Shown here one piece after another: positions 23,724 to 34,897 of a stretch of 64,000 nt of DNA. The notes beneath the pieces are model-generated. The model saw nothing but the letters and a program-made list of their open reading frames with translations. It was not told the origin of the DNA and made no database searches. Origin of the DNA: Reticulascus tulasneorum (lineage: Eukaryota; Ascomycota; Sordariomycetes; Glomerellales; Reticulascaceae). Position 1 is the stretch's first letter. The number at the start of each line of letters is the position of its first letter. A program made the position numbers and the translations under genes. Location of the stretch: the NCBI GenBank assembly GCA_001557505.1, contig LSAX01000003.1:744001-808000 (forward strand), read 5' to 3'.

Positions 23724-24042
23724 TTATCTGAGTCGTCGGGCCTCGCGCTCGGATTCTAGTAGGCACAAGATATCGTCCTCTCGAACTGGAAAAGAGTTAG
23801 CCACTGCCTCTCTCCTCGAATCGCAGAACAGCCATACCGGGTCCCTTGACGTTTCGGATAATGGAACGACTTTGGTCATCCATGAACTCGACGCGAACTT
23901 GAGTAACACCTCCACGAGAACCTGGTTCCAAAGTATCAGCATGCACGACTGGGAAAGACCGGCAGATTAGAAGTTGCCTACCGGTTCGGCCGAGGACTCG
24001 GGTCACTTTTACGAGCTTGACGGGGGCCTTTGAGGACTCCAT
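23724..24042 (-). CDS. rps28: Ribosomal protein eS28, 40S subunit
   Basis: Three tiny exons on the minus strand: 24042-23982, 23921-23838 and 23785-23724, with introns of 60 and 52 nt. They join into 68 residues, the usual eS28 length. Diagnostic segments are [36 protein letters not shown], and the C-terminus [16 protein letters not shown], which match eS28 across eukaryotes. The protein is part of the 40S ribosomal subunit head near the mRNA exit region. Both introns interrupt Gly/Val codons in phase 1. An open-frame scan alone would miss this gene. An E-box-like palindrome lies 212 bp upstream. Confidence 0.97.
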
Positions 24043-25153
24043 TTTTGCGACTGGTAGAAGTTGAGGAGGATATGTAGGTAGTCGGGAGCGGGATCGAGTA
24101 GACAAGGACGTGTAGAAATTAGGCGCGAAAAGTTCGACGATGTTGAATTTTACGAAAATCCCAATTGTGCGTAGTCAAAGCGACCCTACCCCCGCGCCCC
24201 GCTCGGAAAAGACTTCATCCCGCTCCGTCCGACTGGGCTTGCGGTCTCCCCACATCACGTGATATGTCAGCCGTTAGCATGATCAGAGCAACCTGACGTG
24301 GTGGAGTGCACCGGAAGCACTCTCAACAACATGTGCCCTTCAATGAATTGCAATATCTCGCAAATGCTGCCTCTGAAGGTGCATCGAGTTAATGGTAGTG
24401 CCAGAATGCATCTCTGTCTGTAGCTGCAGACCAAGAGCTCGCGGGTATCGTGCTCTCCTCGATAAACCTTACCATACCACGTATCAGACAGCAAATTGTG
24501 GAAAAGCGAGCTGACAGTCTCAGCCCCTCGCAGCTGTCTCACACATCAAGCTAATAGGAATTCTCTGGAGAACTGCGCCATTTATGTTGTTTGGATACGT
24601 AATGTAGGCATAGGAAACACACGAGAAAGGAACGGCCAATTCCAAACTAGACTTGGAAAATTCGATAACGGCCTACAGCATGACCTCTGGATTTATATCA
24701 TTCCTGCCAAAAGATGACAAACAAATAGGGTGAAAGTTTAGAGAGATTTAGGTGGTTGGTTTGATCTTTCTCGGTCGTGGCCAAGAAGGTTCGGAAGCAA
24801 ATTTGATATCTAACTCGTTAAACGACGAGTTGGGCACATGCATAGATCTTCTGTTTGAAACATTTCTTGTACTGGGTCTGAGGAGCTGCCTCTTATTGTC
24901 TTACTGGATCACATTCATATAGCGTTCAAATACGCGGAGTCTGAGTGAATTTTCTCCCCAGGAAGCTATTAGTCTTATTAGAACTGGTCTACGGACAGAA
25001 TAAACTCTACAGCTTGCAAAGTTTGCTCAAGGGCAGGAGATCTAAGGTACAGGATATGCTTCTCGATGAAATGACGAACCACATATGACACAGCTGAGAA
25101 TTAGCTCTGCAATTAGTCGAGTTCCATGATTAGATCTACGACACGCTGACAAG
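24043..25153. other. Intergenic region containing the rps28 promoter
   Basis: About 1.1 kb. Besides the CACGTG palindrome I see only short, unsupported open frames. Confidence 0.5.
24254..24263. promoter_or_regulatory. ATCACGTGAT palindrome upstream of rps28
   Basis: A perfect 10-bp palindrome with a CACGTG core, 212 bp before the eS28 start codon. CACGTG is the site of Cbf1-type bHLH factors, and such sites occur in some fungal ribosomal-protein promoters. A function here is inferred from position only. Confidence 0.4.
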
Positions 25154-26617
25154 TCACATGTCTGCAAGCAGGTATTTCATGCCCTCCCACATCTCCATCG
25201 CTGTAGGCAGAATGAACTGCGGAGGCAAGACGAACCCACCCCCGCCGGAACTGTCCGGGCGCAGCTCAATAAGCCACGATATCTCTGCCCCAGCAACGTC
25301 GAAAACGTAGTCTGCACTCCCGCCTGTGATCGGATACAGTGTCTGACAGTTCGGGCCAGGCTCGTAGACGGTTCCATTGATCCCCTCGATGATGCCCGCC
25401 ACATTAGTTGCCAGATACATCTGCCGCTCATGATTGTATGCACGCAGATCGCAATCGTGTCCGTAGGGCAACAGTATTAGTTGTCCGTAGCTGTGCCAGT
25501 CCACGAAGAACTTGATTCCCTCTGGATTGGCCGCCGCAACTTTGGTGGTGAAAGATGTCAATGCTTTCATTTCCGGGATATCTCCCTCACTGAGGCCGCG
25601 GAAAGTCTGCGAGCAGGGATTGTCCGAAGCGCCACCTGCAACTGCCCAGTTGAAAGGCCAGTTCCGGTTGACGTCTGTGCCGATACAAGTCTGGCCGCAA
25701 CGAGGCTGCCGGTTCTTTCGCCAGAGACGCTCTGTAGTCTGAGTGTAGACAAATCCTGGTATTCAAGTTAGGCTCGACATCACCTAACGCAGGGAACAAG
25801 CGGGAAAATTCTGAGCATGACATACCATCGGGGTTCACAAATGGCAAAAGATAAAAGTCATATTTGTCGACAATGGCTGTGATAGCTTCAGTACCATTGA
25901 GGTACCCTGCGATGAGCTGGTATACGAGATACTCGCTGGTCTACGTGTTGCCGAATCAGTACGATGGTTGGCTCTGATGGCAGGATGTTTGAACTTACCA
26001 TTGCAGAAATCCACTCTCGTGCGTGAGTTGTTCCATGCCAGTAAACAGCTGGCTTGGAGTTTTTCCCGCCACTCCCCCAGAAGTGGATGCCCTCGATTTG
26101 TCGTCCCTCGTACGATTCCCCCGCCTGAACAAGCTCCGAGTTATTTGGAAAGGCAAGCGACAAGTCACCGAGAAACTGCAGGTGATCCTCATACAAATGA
26201 TACGAGTCAAACCACTCGATACCTGGCAACCCCCCCACAGAAGTTTCGTCTCTTCCTTTGAAGTGTTAGAAAGGTGCTCATCAATTCTTGAGAAACATAA
26301 TTACTTTGATAGGGCTTAAAATCACCCTCCAACAGTAGGTCACGACCAAGATCTGCATGAAGCACATGGAAGTCGAGACCGAGAGACTCAAACGCGGCGA
26401 TCTGCTCGGGGGAGACAACCACATCCACTTGCGTACGAATTGTCGATGGGAAGCTTGTGGCATGAAGCTCCGATATTTCCTTCTCGAGTGCGGCCGCATC
26501 TCTGTGTGCGACTCGATAGACCTTGTGGCCGTCATATGTGACCTTTGGCTCGCGCGGGGCAAGTACCCTGGCCGAAGCCAGGGGGAGGGCAGCGACGTAA
26601 ACGTAAAACAACCTCAT
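25154..26617 (-). CDS. Secreted zinc carboxypeptidase, M14A family
   Basis: Four minus-strand exons (26617-26305, 26222-25999, 25940-25826, 25755-25154) with introns of 82, 58 and 70 nt, about 417 residues. MRLFYVYVAALPLASARVLA is a signal peptide; the next 85 residues fit the activation propeptide, and the catalytic domain starts near IEWFDSYHLY. Zinc ligands are His171 and Glu174 (THAREW) and His305 (DWHSYGQ); the general base is Glu381 (LIELRPD). The substrate-binding segment TDVNRNWPFNW is present. The enzyme would remove C-terminal residues from peptides outside the cell after propeptide cleavage. All catalytic residues are intact. I started at ATG 26617 because the signal peptide begins there; the open frame extends further upstream. 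Confidence 0.94.
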
Positions 26618-28811
26618 GATGATAGTGTGGTGGAACACGCAAAATAGTAACACAAGAGTGGCAGAAATCTAGCACATAGCTACAGGCAAGTCAGAGCATA
26701 TCTCTATCTTTTGTAGCTGCGTCATCCAGGCATTACTATAATCCCGCAAATAGTTCATCAACTTGGCAGTCCAATTTTATCTGCGGAACCAGCGCTGATA
26801 TCCTTCGGTACTGAATGCCATGTTTCGATGGAGTTGCTGTTGGCATAGCCAAGAGTTGCTAAGCTTAATGGAAAGCATGGAGATTAGTCCTACAACGTCA
26901 TTGAGGGGAAGGCAATTATTGGTTAAGTAGATGGATACGCTCATCGGTTCTGGCCATGCTTATTTCTCTTGGTATCGTGTTGTTTTCCACCGAGAGTTGG
27001 CCCCAGCCCACACAGGATGCCCTGCTGCGTCGTCACGCCGATCCCATGCAAAAGCTGGGTCTAATCCGCATCAAAAGTAGACATGTTTACCTAAAGCGCG
27101 ATGCAGAAGTCATCGCCGGTCCACCTATAGGATCAAGCCAAAAGATCGCAAACGATCCACCTGGATGCGTACGGTCCCACCTAAGTCTAGGGTCCAAGCC
27201 TCGCACGACGTTACTTGGTGCAGCTTGGCTTTGCTTGGCACTACCCTGGACATCGAGTTATAATCCCTGAATTGTTTAGAGTAGGCAAGAGTATAGATAA
27301 AGGAATGATTGACTAGTACAAGTCCAAGCTAATAGTCTATGGCAACCCTACCCCTCAAACCATGCGAAACGGGAAGCTGGAAATTGATTGTCTTATCAGG
27401 TACCAGTAGCAACTCTAATCTTGAACGGGATATTCTGACCCGGCTTCGGCTTTTAGAACGGCTTCCGCATTTAGAAATTGTTCCAATGGATCAAGCAAAG
27501 GTCGATGATATTGAGTTACACAGGCAACAGCAGGTGGAGAGAGCCACCATACTCTCGGATTCACGTCGTCTCCCCCCATTTCGACTTGGCCAATATCCCT
27601 ATGGCCCACGGTCACACCCTCGATAAAATACGTTGCCCGATCTTCTATCTGAGGAAGCAGCAAATAGTGCCGGGTCTGCTCCAGGCCAGATGGTGGTTAA
27701 CATTGGCACCGCATTCAAGCAGAAGATCAACCACGTCCTCTCGGCATGCCACTGCAGCAGGTCAACAGAGAGCATCAACAGTCTTCTCATAGACGGCTCC
27801 CATTTTGTCGCTCCGCATTGCTTACTACTGGACTGCAGGCTCTGTATGTAGAGCTGCCATGTTCAATCAGTCTCAAATCGAACCGTGTAGGCGAATTGGG
27901 AATACCAGCATGTCTCGGGGCTGTGAGGTCTTTCGTATGTATCAAGGATACAATATATCAGAAGCGTAATTGAGACTCAGCACTTCCAATCCGTCCATCA
28001 GCAAACACCATTCAAATTTGGCAGGATGGATGGTGTTATGCATCAAGTCCAGACGAGATCGGTCAGGTCACGTCGTGTGATGGGGGTAATGACATAGACT
28101 CTCGTATATACGAGCTTCATTCTTAGGACTTCCATAATCTCTCAGACGAGGCGGCGGAGAGGAGGATATAGCAGAAAGTTTGGATGGGAGATCAAGAGCA
28201 AGTACATCTTCACACAAAGCGAGGGGTAGAAATTGGTCGACAAAAGAAGTTGCTTGACCAGTTTGTGTGCCCATATGGTTTAAAGCCATCCTTAGAAAAG
28301 ACGCCAACGAAACAGCCACAGCCTTCGACGTCAGTGCTTTCTTCAAGTACCCAATGTAATGTGATTTGATTACCTTACGTTGTTGAATTTTGGTGTTAGT
28401 ACTTGAGTACAACTTGATAAGTCGCAACGCCGTGGCTGTGTGCGATGCGGGGGCGGGAAGTTGGTAAACGTTGATTCTTAAGTGCCAATCAGCGCTTAAG
28501 TTGGCTTATTCGAGGGCCACCTGTTGGCCAACCAGGAACCTAATAACCGCTGTTGGCTAAGCCGCATTGCGTTTGAAACTGCTGTTGGTGGCCAAAAGAG
28601 CTGCAGATTGGGATGTTCAAATAGGCACCGGCAACAATAAGAACTCGCAATGGAACTATGGTTGTCTGTCTTTTCCCCCGATCTACTCTCTCCAATGCTA
28701 GCACCATCCAATACTACTACTTCCTGTTTCCTCTCTTCCCACAGCGTACAATTCGCTCCATAAATCGGGTCAGCGTCAAACTTTGACAAGGAAATTTCAA
28801 ACAAGTCGAAG
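26618..28811. other. Gene-poor 2.2-kb region with ankyrin debris
   Basis: No intact gene was recognised. It contains the ankyrin-repeat remnant at 27645-27800 and a short imperfect repeat of TGTTGGCC-like words near 28518-28592. Several open frames of 80-137 codons have no supporting domain. Confidence 0.45.
27645..27800 (-). pseudogene. Ankyrin-repeat gene remnant
   Basis: The minus-strand frame reads EKTVDALC, a stop, then VACREDVVDLLLECGANVN, and ends at a stop at 27645-27647. The second block is a good ankyrin-repeat helix pair with its GANVN loop, and the first resembles the preceding repeat. The frame has stops on both sides and no start codon, so this is probably debris of an ankyrin (perhaps NACHT-ankyrin) gene. 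The sample is small and could be overread. Confidence 0.5.
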
Positions 28812-29587
28812 ATGGGGTTTACCATGCAGAACACCAACTTACGGTATCTCGCTATCATCAGCGCCTTCCTCTGTCTGCTGTCTTTTCTTGCCGTCATCTT
28901 CAAAGGCATTTCAGAGCACGCGTCGAGGGGTATCGACCTGGGGATTGGGGACGATCCTTACTACCTAGGAATTGAGCTCCAGGACGACGACGTCAAGTGG
29001 TCAGCGTACTATCAAGTGGAGATCTCCCAACCAATTCATGGTAGTCTAATGTGGGCTGCTATTGTTGTTGGGTTTACCTTATCTCTCCTCATGGGATACT
29101 GTGTTTTTCGCGTTAATGCCAAGGGGCCTTTCCATGTTCGTGCTACTCTTTTCAACCACTGTACGACACAACCCGCACACTGACAATCAAAATGCAGGGC
29201 ACTTACTTCCAGCGATTGTTTTGCCATGTCATGGTTCATCTCTATTACATTTTCCTATGTGCCGTCTTTGCATACTTGACCTATACGCACGTCCATTCCC
29301 AGCATTTCCGCACCGGTGACTATGAGGACTACCAGTTCGAACTTGAGACATTGGCGTGCGATGTGCAGGAATTCTCAAGTCTGGAAGATCCCTCCAACCG
29401 CATGGGTCGTATGTGTATGGGCGAAAGAGCTGCCAGGGGGCTTATTCTAGGGATTGGACTACTCGCTGCAGCTGCGGCACTTATCGTGGCAGTAGATAGT
29501 AGGGGGGCTAGGCAACTCATTACATCATATAAGGTGCGGGCGATGCGAGAGGCCGAAGTAGATTATGATGATGACGACTATTTATAG
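28812..29587 (+). CDS. Four-helix (tetraspan) membrane protein, unknown function
   Basis: Exons 28812-29135 and 29198-29587 give about 237 residues; the 62-nt intron uses an unusual GTTCGT donor, the only nearby donor that keeps frame with the CAG acceptor, and has a CTGAC branch site. Hydrophobic segments lie near residues 10-32, 77-100, 115-138 and 188-208. Between helices 3 and 4 is a loop with two Cys (LACDVQEF and RMCMGERA), which could form a disulphide. The C-terminus is strongly acidic (YDDDDYL). The arrangement recalls SUR7/claudin-like or MARVEL-like fungal proteins, but the signature motif of neither is visible. Location is probably the plasma membrane or another secretory-pathway membrane. 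Confidence 0.78.
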
Positions 29588-30535
29588 AAGAGGATGGTGT
29601 ATATTGGAGTCTTGGTGGTACAAACGACTCAGCAGAAGGATGAAGCCAAGAAGCAAGACTGTGGTCCGTGAATATCAGAGATTCTAGCTTACCTGCTCAA
29701 GACATCCAATACTGTTAGCTTCATGACGCTACACGTTTTAAAGTCCCCTGGACATTTAGCTGCTTGGGTGATGCCAGTATAGCTTCCGATACTCCTTTGC
29801 TAGTATGTTGCCCACTCTCGGTCTCACATAGAACTACCTCGTTGAATATTCGAAGTGGACGATAACTACTGCAAAGATTGGTAATAGGCATCTAAATGGT
29901 CTTACATGCCTTACTGGTGTAAGGTTTTGTACATGGGCTTCAACATAATGGATACACTAGCCCTCTCTTCCAAACAGTCCATTCTTATTTTCACGAATCT
30001 ATTAATTACAATCAGGCGTTAAACGATAAGGTATATTAAGGGTGTCAACAAATCACCTTTCTCAGAGTACGTCCATATTCAAAGTCGTCAACCTTAGCGT
30101 TTCATAATGCTATCAAGTTTGCTTTCTCGCAACTTCTTAGTCATGACTGAAAGTCGTCCCGATTGCTGCAAGGTCTAAATCGGGATGATCCAACTGCCCC
30201 CAATTCTTGGCCAGGGTCGTATTTGTCACAAAAAGTACCGCTCCAAAGACACCTATACGGAACGAATACGATAACATCTTACGCCCATTGTTGGCACATG
30301 CTGCAATGAAACCATTATTTCTTGCCATTACACATACCACGACTTTCGAACAGAATCAGCAGAGCTACACAATCCAGGTTTAATTGATTAAATTGAACAC
30401 GACCGCCTTCGACGTTATCCGCTTGCGAATTGCAACCCGTTACACATTCGGTGGAGAAAATACCTGGTTTTAGCCCACATTACCCAAGGAATAGCACTGT
30501 TTGTGCCGGCGCAGCCAAGCAGGCAAACCCACATC
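29588..30535. other. Intergenic region, no gene seen
   Basis: About 0.95 kb. Only a short minus-strand open frame (30137-30340) is present, with no recognisable product. Confidence 0.5.
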
Positions 30536-31375
30536 ATGGACTACAAACCGGCATCCACATTTGCGATCGAGCAACTCGCTGCCCTCCAGACTGCAGTTTT
30601 TGCAAACTATGTCGCCGGCCCGATAAACGCCACCCCGGAAACCGTGACTCGGTTCTTCAGGCGTAGCGGCGTCGATATGGACATTAGCCAAATCTTCACC
30701 CAAGACGATCAACCCGTAGGCTTCTCCTACATATCCCGCAGGGGAAAGGCATGCCGGCTTGCAGCATTCGGTTTCATACCGACAGCCACCGGCGCGGGTA
30801 TTGGGACGAGAACCTTGAAGGGCGTAATTGAAGATGCCAAGGCGAGGGGGGACGAGACATTGGAGCTAGAGGTGATTGAGCAGAATGAACCCGCTGTGCG
30901 ATTGTACGTCCGTGCTGGGTTTGAGAACCTGGGACGCCTGTACGGGTGGGAGTCTAAGTCACCGCGCCCGCTAGACGAAAGCGCCTCTAGTGACGGTCTC
31001 GAGGTTGTTCCGATCGAAGAGCTAGCGCAGATTGTATCTCAGTACGGCACCGCCGACCTGCCATGGCAGGCTGCGGGCTTCAGCCTAGCCCTCTTCGAGG
31101 CTCCGGATACAGCATACCGTCTTGATCAGGCCTACGTCATGATCACAAGTCCCGAAATTGATCCTATTACGATCCGTACACTCATTGTACTACCCGAACA
31201 CCGTCGTCAGGGACAGGCGAGCCGCATTCTCGATGCCCTGTTTGTCAAGTTCCCGGAAAAGAACTGGAATACGCAGGTGATATTCCCCGAGGCTCTCGAA
31301 ATGGATCTGATGGGAAAATACGGCTTTACCCGCCTGGCTCTGAACCAGTTCCAGATGCGGCTCACGCTAGTTTAG
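30536..31375 (+). CDS. GNAT-family N-acetyltransferase with two GNAT repeats
   Basis: Single exon, 279 residues from ATG 30536 (good context, A at -3). The open frame reaches further upstream only through a GTG. The N-terminal half has a full GNAT core: the acetyl-CoA loop GFIPTATGAGIGTRTL, a following helix, and the NEPAVRLYVRAGFENLGRLYGWE end motif. The C-terminal half has a second, weaker copy: TLIVLPEHRRQGQASRIL followed by MGKYGFTRL. Tandem GNAT proteins usually use one copy for catalysis and the other for structure or substrate shaping. The acceptor substrate cannot be predicted; small amines are common for this group. Confidence 0.88.
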   Translation: MDYKPASTFAIEQLAALQTAVFANYVAGPINATPETVTRFFRRSGVDMDISQIFTQDDQPVGFSYISRRGKACRLAAFGFIPTATGAGIGTRTLKGVIEDAKARGDETLELEVIEQNEPAVRLYVRAGFENLGRLYGWESKSPRPLDESASSDGLEVVPIEELAQIVSQYGTADLPWQAAGFSLALFEAPDTAYRLDQAYVMITSPEIDPITIRTLIVLPEHRRQGQASRILDALFVKFPEKNWNTQVIFPEALEMDLMGKYGFTRLALNQFQMRLTLV

Positions 31376-32201
31376 ACGTGCTTGGATATACACGACTTCA
31401 TTGCGCTGCACAACAAAGTGGTGTGCCCTACAATGCCTGTTGTTGAGTACTGGAGTGTTTGTTGTGTGTGCTATTTACTGGCCAGGCGAGGTTCATCGTT
31501 CTGGCAAGTGCAGTCGGCTTTGTTCCGCGGTCCTGTCACACTCTCAACTCGTTACAGATTTTGGTTCGGAGCCGATGTGGCCTTAGCCTTACACCTTTAA
31601 AGCAAGATTAAGCCAGATCGCTTCTCGAAATCAGAGATATTACTCTCATAATTGTGCATTGGCTGGATCGAGTAACTCTGTTTTAGATCATATTCTCATA
31701 TCGGACTGGCGTCTTCTTATATCACTCATTCTCATGATTCAAGTCGGCTCTTGCTTTCAGTCCCTGAATGGACTAGATGTTGTAGTCCAGGTTTACGAGA
31801 TCTCAATTGTCTCGAATAGGCAGCTTGTTTTGAGCTCTTCATTGCCGTCTTCTTCTTCTTCTTCTTGTTCGAATACTCTTCGAATAGCAAATCACTCAAT
31901 GTCCCCTCCTTAGAGCTAGGTGCATCATCCTCTGCCGGGCCATCTTTCTGAGAAATCTTGACTTCAGCCCTGTCCTAACATTCGCGTGGTGCTCCTGAAG
32001 TGATTGAGAGGCCAGGATCCAAGAAATCAGCATGTGATACATCATTTCCTTGATCCCAACAGAGCCTGCGCCCACCTCTCTCTGCAGGCGGAGATGGTAC
32101 AAATCTCTCCACCGATGGACTCCAAAAGCTCACCCCCACGTAGCGGGGTCATTCGACAAGCGACCCCACATCTCATCTACAGCAACACAAACTCGTGGAC
32201 A
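31376..32201. other. Intergenic region with a CTT microsatellite
   Basis: About 0.8 kb. A (CTT)n run lies near 31848-31866. The end of the stretch is open in the frame of the next gene, so part of it could be coding if translation starts at ATG 32094 or 32115. Confidence 0.5.
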
Positions 32202-33191
32202 ATGTCATACAACCAAGACAACCCGCAAATGTCACAGATCCCGGGCCTATCCAGCCGAGCCCTTGTTGACTTCTTCTCGCGATCTCTAGCCAGTTTCCAG
32301 GCTTCAAGGGACACCTTCCGGGTCGTTTGTTCCCTGCCCCACCATGGACAAGGCGAACCGGAGCCCCATCAACCACAACGCAAGGTGAAGAACCTGGTTG
32401 TGCTAGATTCATCTTTCAACCCGCCAACGCGAGCACATATGCGCATGGCAAAGTCAGCCGTCCAGTCGGTTGGAACAGATGATGTCAGATTGCTCCTGCT
32501 GCTGGCTGTCAACAATGCCGACAAGGCCGCTACGCCGGCGCCGTTCCCCGTTCGGCTGGGGATGATGTTTGCATTCGCAAAGGACCTGCTTGAGGAGCTG
32601 GACTGGGGGCAAGAGCCGGGCGGAAAGAAACAAAACAAGGGTGGATCTGGCGCTGCAAGCAACGAAGAGGTCCTGGACATTGACTTAGGGCTGACGACGA
32701 TGCCTTACTTCCCCGACAAAAGCCAAGCCATCTCTGACTCGGGCTTCTATACTTCAAGTGGCTCTACGCCAGAAGCAGAGCAAGTGTATCTAGCTGGCTA
32801 CGACACGCTCATCCGGATATTCAACCCCAAATACTACAGCGTCACCGCCTCTCCGCACACGACACCTATCCAGGCTGCTCTGACTCCGTTCTTCGAGAGA
32901 TCGAGGCTACGGATCATGATGCGTACGGATGCAGATTGGGGCGGAAAGAGCGAGCAGCTGGCATACCTTGAGGAGCTGCGAAACGGCGGGCTGGAGAAGG
33001 TCGGTGGGAAGGCGGAGTGGGGGCGACGGGTTGAGATGGTTGAGGGACGTGGCAAGGGTGAGGAAGTCGTCAGTAGTACGAAGGTGAGGGACGCGGCGAG
33101 GAGTGGGGACGTTCATTCTCTGGGAAAACTGGTTAGTCCTGGTGTTAGGGATTGGATCATGGAGGAACAGTTGTATGATGAAGATGGATGA
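32202..33191 (+). CDS. Pof1-like nicotinamide mononucleotide adenylyltransferase
   Basis: Single exon, 329 residues from ATG 32202 (A at -3; this short N-terminus is what I expect for the family). In-frame ATGs at 32094 and 32115 would add 36 or 29 residues. The nucleotidyltransferase signature is visible as LVVLDSSFNPPTRAHMRMAK, a variant of the (H/T)xGH region, and the family's second motif is VSSTKVRDAARSGD near the C-terminus. Acidic and Gly-rich insertions occur in the middle. By family it would transfer AMP from ATP to nicotinamide mononucleotide to make NAD; Pof1 of yeast has also been tied to protein quality control. Family is well supported; the exact role is less certain. Confidence 0.85.
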   Translation: MSYNQDNPQMSQIPGLSSRALVDFFSRSLASFQASRDTFRVVCSLPHHGQGEPEPHQPQRKVKNLVVLDSSFNPPTRAHMRMAKSAVQSVGTDDVRLLLLLAVNNADKAATPAPFPVRLGMMFAFAKDLLEELDWGQEPGGKKQNKGGSGAASNEEVLDIDLGLTTMPYFPDKSQAISDSGFYTSSGSTPEAEQVYLAGYDTLIRIFNPKYYSVTASPHTTPIQAALTPFFERSRLRIMMRTDADWGGKSEQLAYLEELRNGGLEKVGGKAEWGRRVEMVEGRGKGEEVVSSTKVRDAARSGDVHSLGKLVSPGVRDWIMEEQLYDEDG

Positions 33192-33706
33192 TGGGAACGT
33201 CGGACGATCCGACCAGGGTTGCTACATGGCTGTGATATGCCTATACAAGTTCTCAGCTCTCGAGGAACTTTTTTATTTAATTAGAAAGATGGAATAAGGG
33301 CGTAATCAGAGCCCAACAACTCCTGTCCAACCACTTGGAAAAGTCTGCTCACCCATTCTCAACTGAGCATCGTTTTGATGGACTCATGTGCAGATCCAGT
33401 GTGACTTGGGACATTACCAAATGGTTACTCTGTCACCCTAAGGAATACACAAAACTAAGATACCTACATGTTGAACGCCGCCAAGTGACAGACTATGGAA
33501 TTCTGAAATGCAAACCCATCCAACGTCGTGGAAATGCCCAATATCCAATTTCAGTCTCTTCAGTTGAAGGTACGTACCGGTAAGTTCCTTAAGTACCTCC
33601 GTACCGACCTTGTAATTAGTTTTCACCTTTTTTTTGCATGTTGAAATTTTCAGATGGACCGTGCACGGCTGATCCACCGCTGCCCCACTAGCGCGGTTAG
33701 AAAACC

Positions 33707-33714
33707 TATAAAAG
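33707..33714 (+). promoter_or_regulatory. Orphan TATA box followed by pyrimidine-rich leader
   Basis: TATAAAAG followed by a C/T-rich tract and an ATG at 33760 that opens a 60-codon frame of unknown nature. It looks like a core promoter without a convincing gene. Confidence 0.35.
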
Positions 33715-34880
33715 AATCTCCTCCCACCTCACCTTTCAAATTTTCTTCTTTTTTTCCTTATGTCGACAATACTTCAGTATGTCTCCCCCCCTACTATGAG
33801 GCCCCAAAACTCCATGGGAACAAGCCTCATTGACTCTGGAGATTCCATCACTAACCACATGACACCCTGCAGGAGAATCATTTCTATAGTAATCGACCTC
33901 TTCTTGGTTCCCCAAAGGAGCTACAGATCCCACCCTGGTTGATGAACCATATCCTCGACACCCTAGAGTGAAGTTTCTGGTTGTTCTCGCACTGTCTGCA
34001 AAGATGGCGGCTCTTTCCTTTGGATCGAGCTGTATAGAGAGCGGTGATGATCTCGACCCTGCTTGTGGTCTTGCCCTTGGGCGCACGAGTAGGGTGGGTG
34101 TTGACGGACGTCTGACAGGCGTGATATTTTTTACCTTTTTTTTCATTGCGGTCTGGAGCTTGTCTCTGGACGTGAAGAAGAATTTGTGTTGCACCGTGAT
34201 GTCTGTAATCTATAGCCGTATATCCACTTGGTTGCGATCTCTGGCTGTTGTGTGCTCCTGCCTCTGGCACGGGTTCTTCGCTTTGTGAAAGTATCAGGAT
34301 TGCCCCACGTTAGGATCATCTCCCATCCCTGACATAAGGTAGGTAGGTAGCTCGCATGGTATCCATCCTCCTTGCGGGGCCGGAGAAAAAGTGCAAATGT
34401 CATCTTGTAACATGGCACATGTGACGCAGAGGGTGCCCTCCATGAATCTCCGCGTGTTTGAAGCCAGAACACGAATGGCCAGTACGAAAACCATCGACAT
34501 GTGGACATTGGCACAGCATGAGTTTAGTGTTTGGAGCATATCAGTACGCTGCTGACTCGAGCGCGAAGCTCAACGCAGAATATGGCGGCCTACTTGTAGT
34601 GCGTGCCAGGGTGGGTACCTTGTCCGACTCTGTGCAGCAACCCATGTCCCCGTGTCGCCCTCGGTAGCCAACGCGGGAGTGACACCGTGTATTGGGGATC
34701 GATTTGAGGTAGTCGCTGAGTTCTATATTCCTCAGTCCATCTCACAGGCGATGGGATACATGTCTTGGGAGAGCCAGAACAAGAAACCCCCATATAACCG
34801 TACCACTAGTGACTACCTACTCGAAGAGGCTCCAACGACTTTTCAGAGCTTCCAACCTTAATTTCATGTGCTTCATGCAT

Positions 34881-34897
34881 GGGGGGGGGGGGGGGGG
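34881..34897 (+). repeat. Run of 17 consecutive G
   Basis: An uninterrupted homopolymer in non-coding DNA; prone to length error in both replication and sequencing. Confidence 0.9.

Noticed and set aside
33736..34194. 152-codon minus-strand open frame
   Set aside because: Ends in low-complexity Lys, overlaps plus-strand promoter-like sequence and has no family resemblance.
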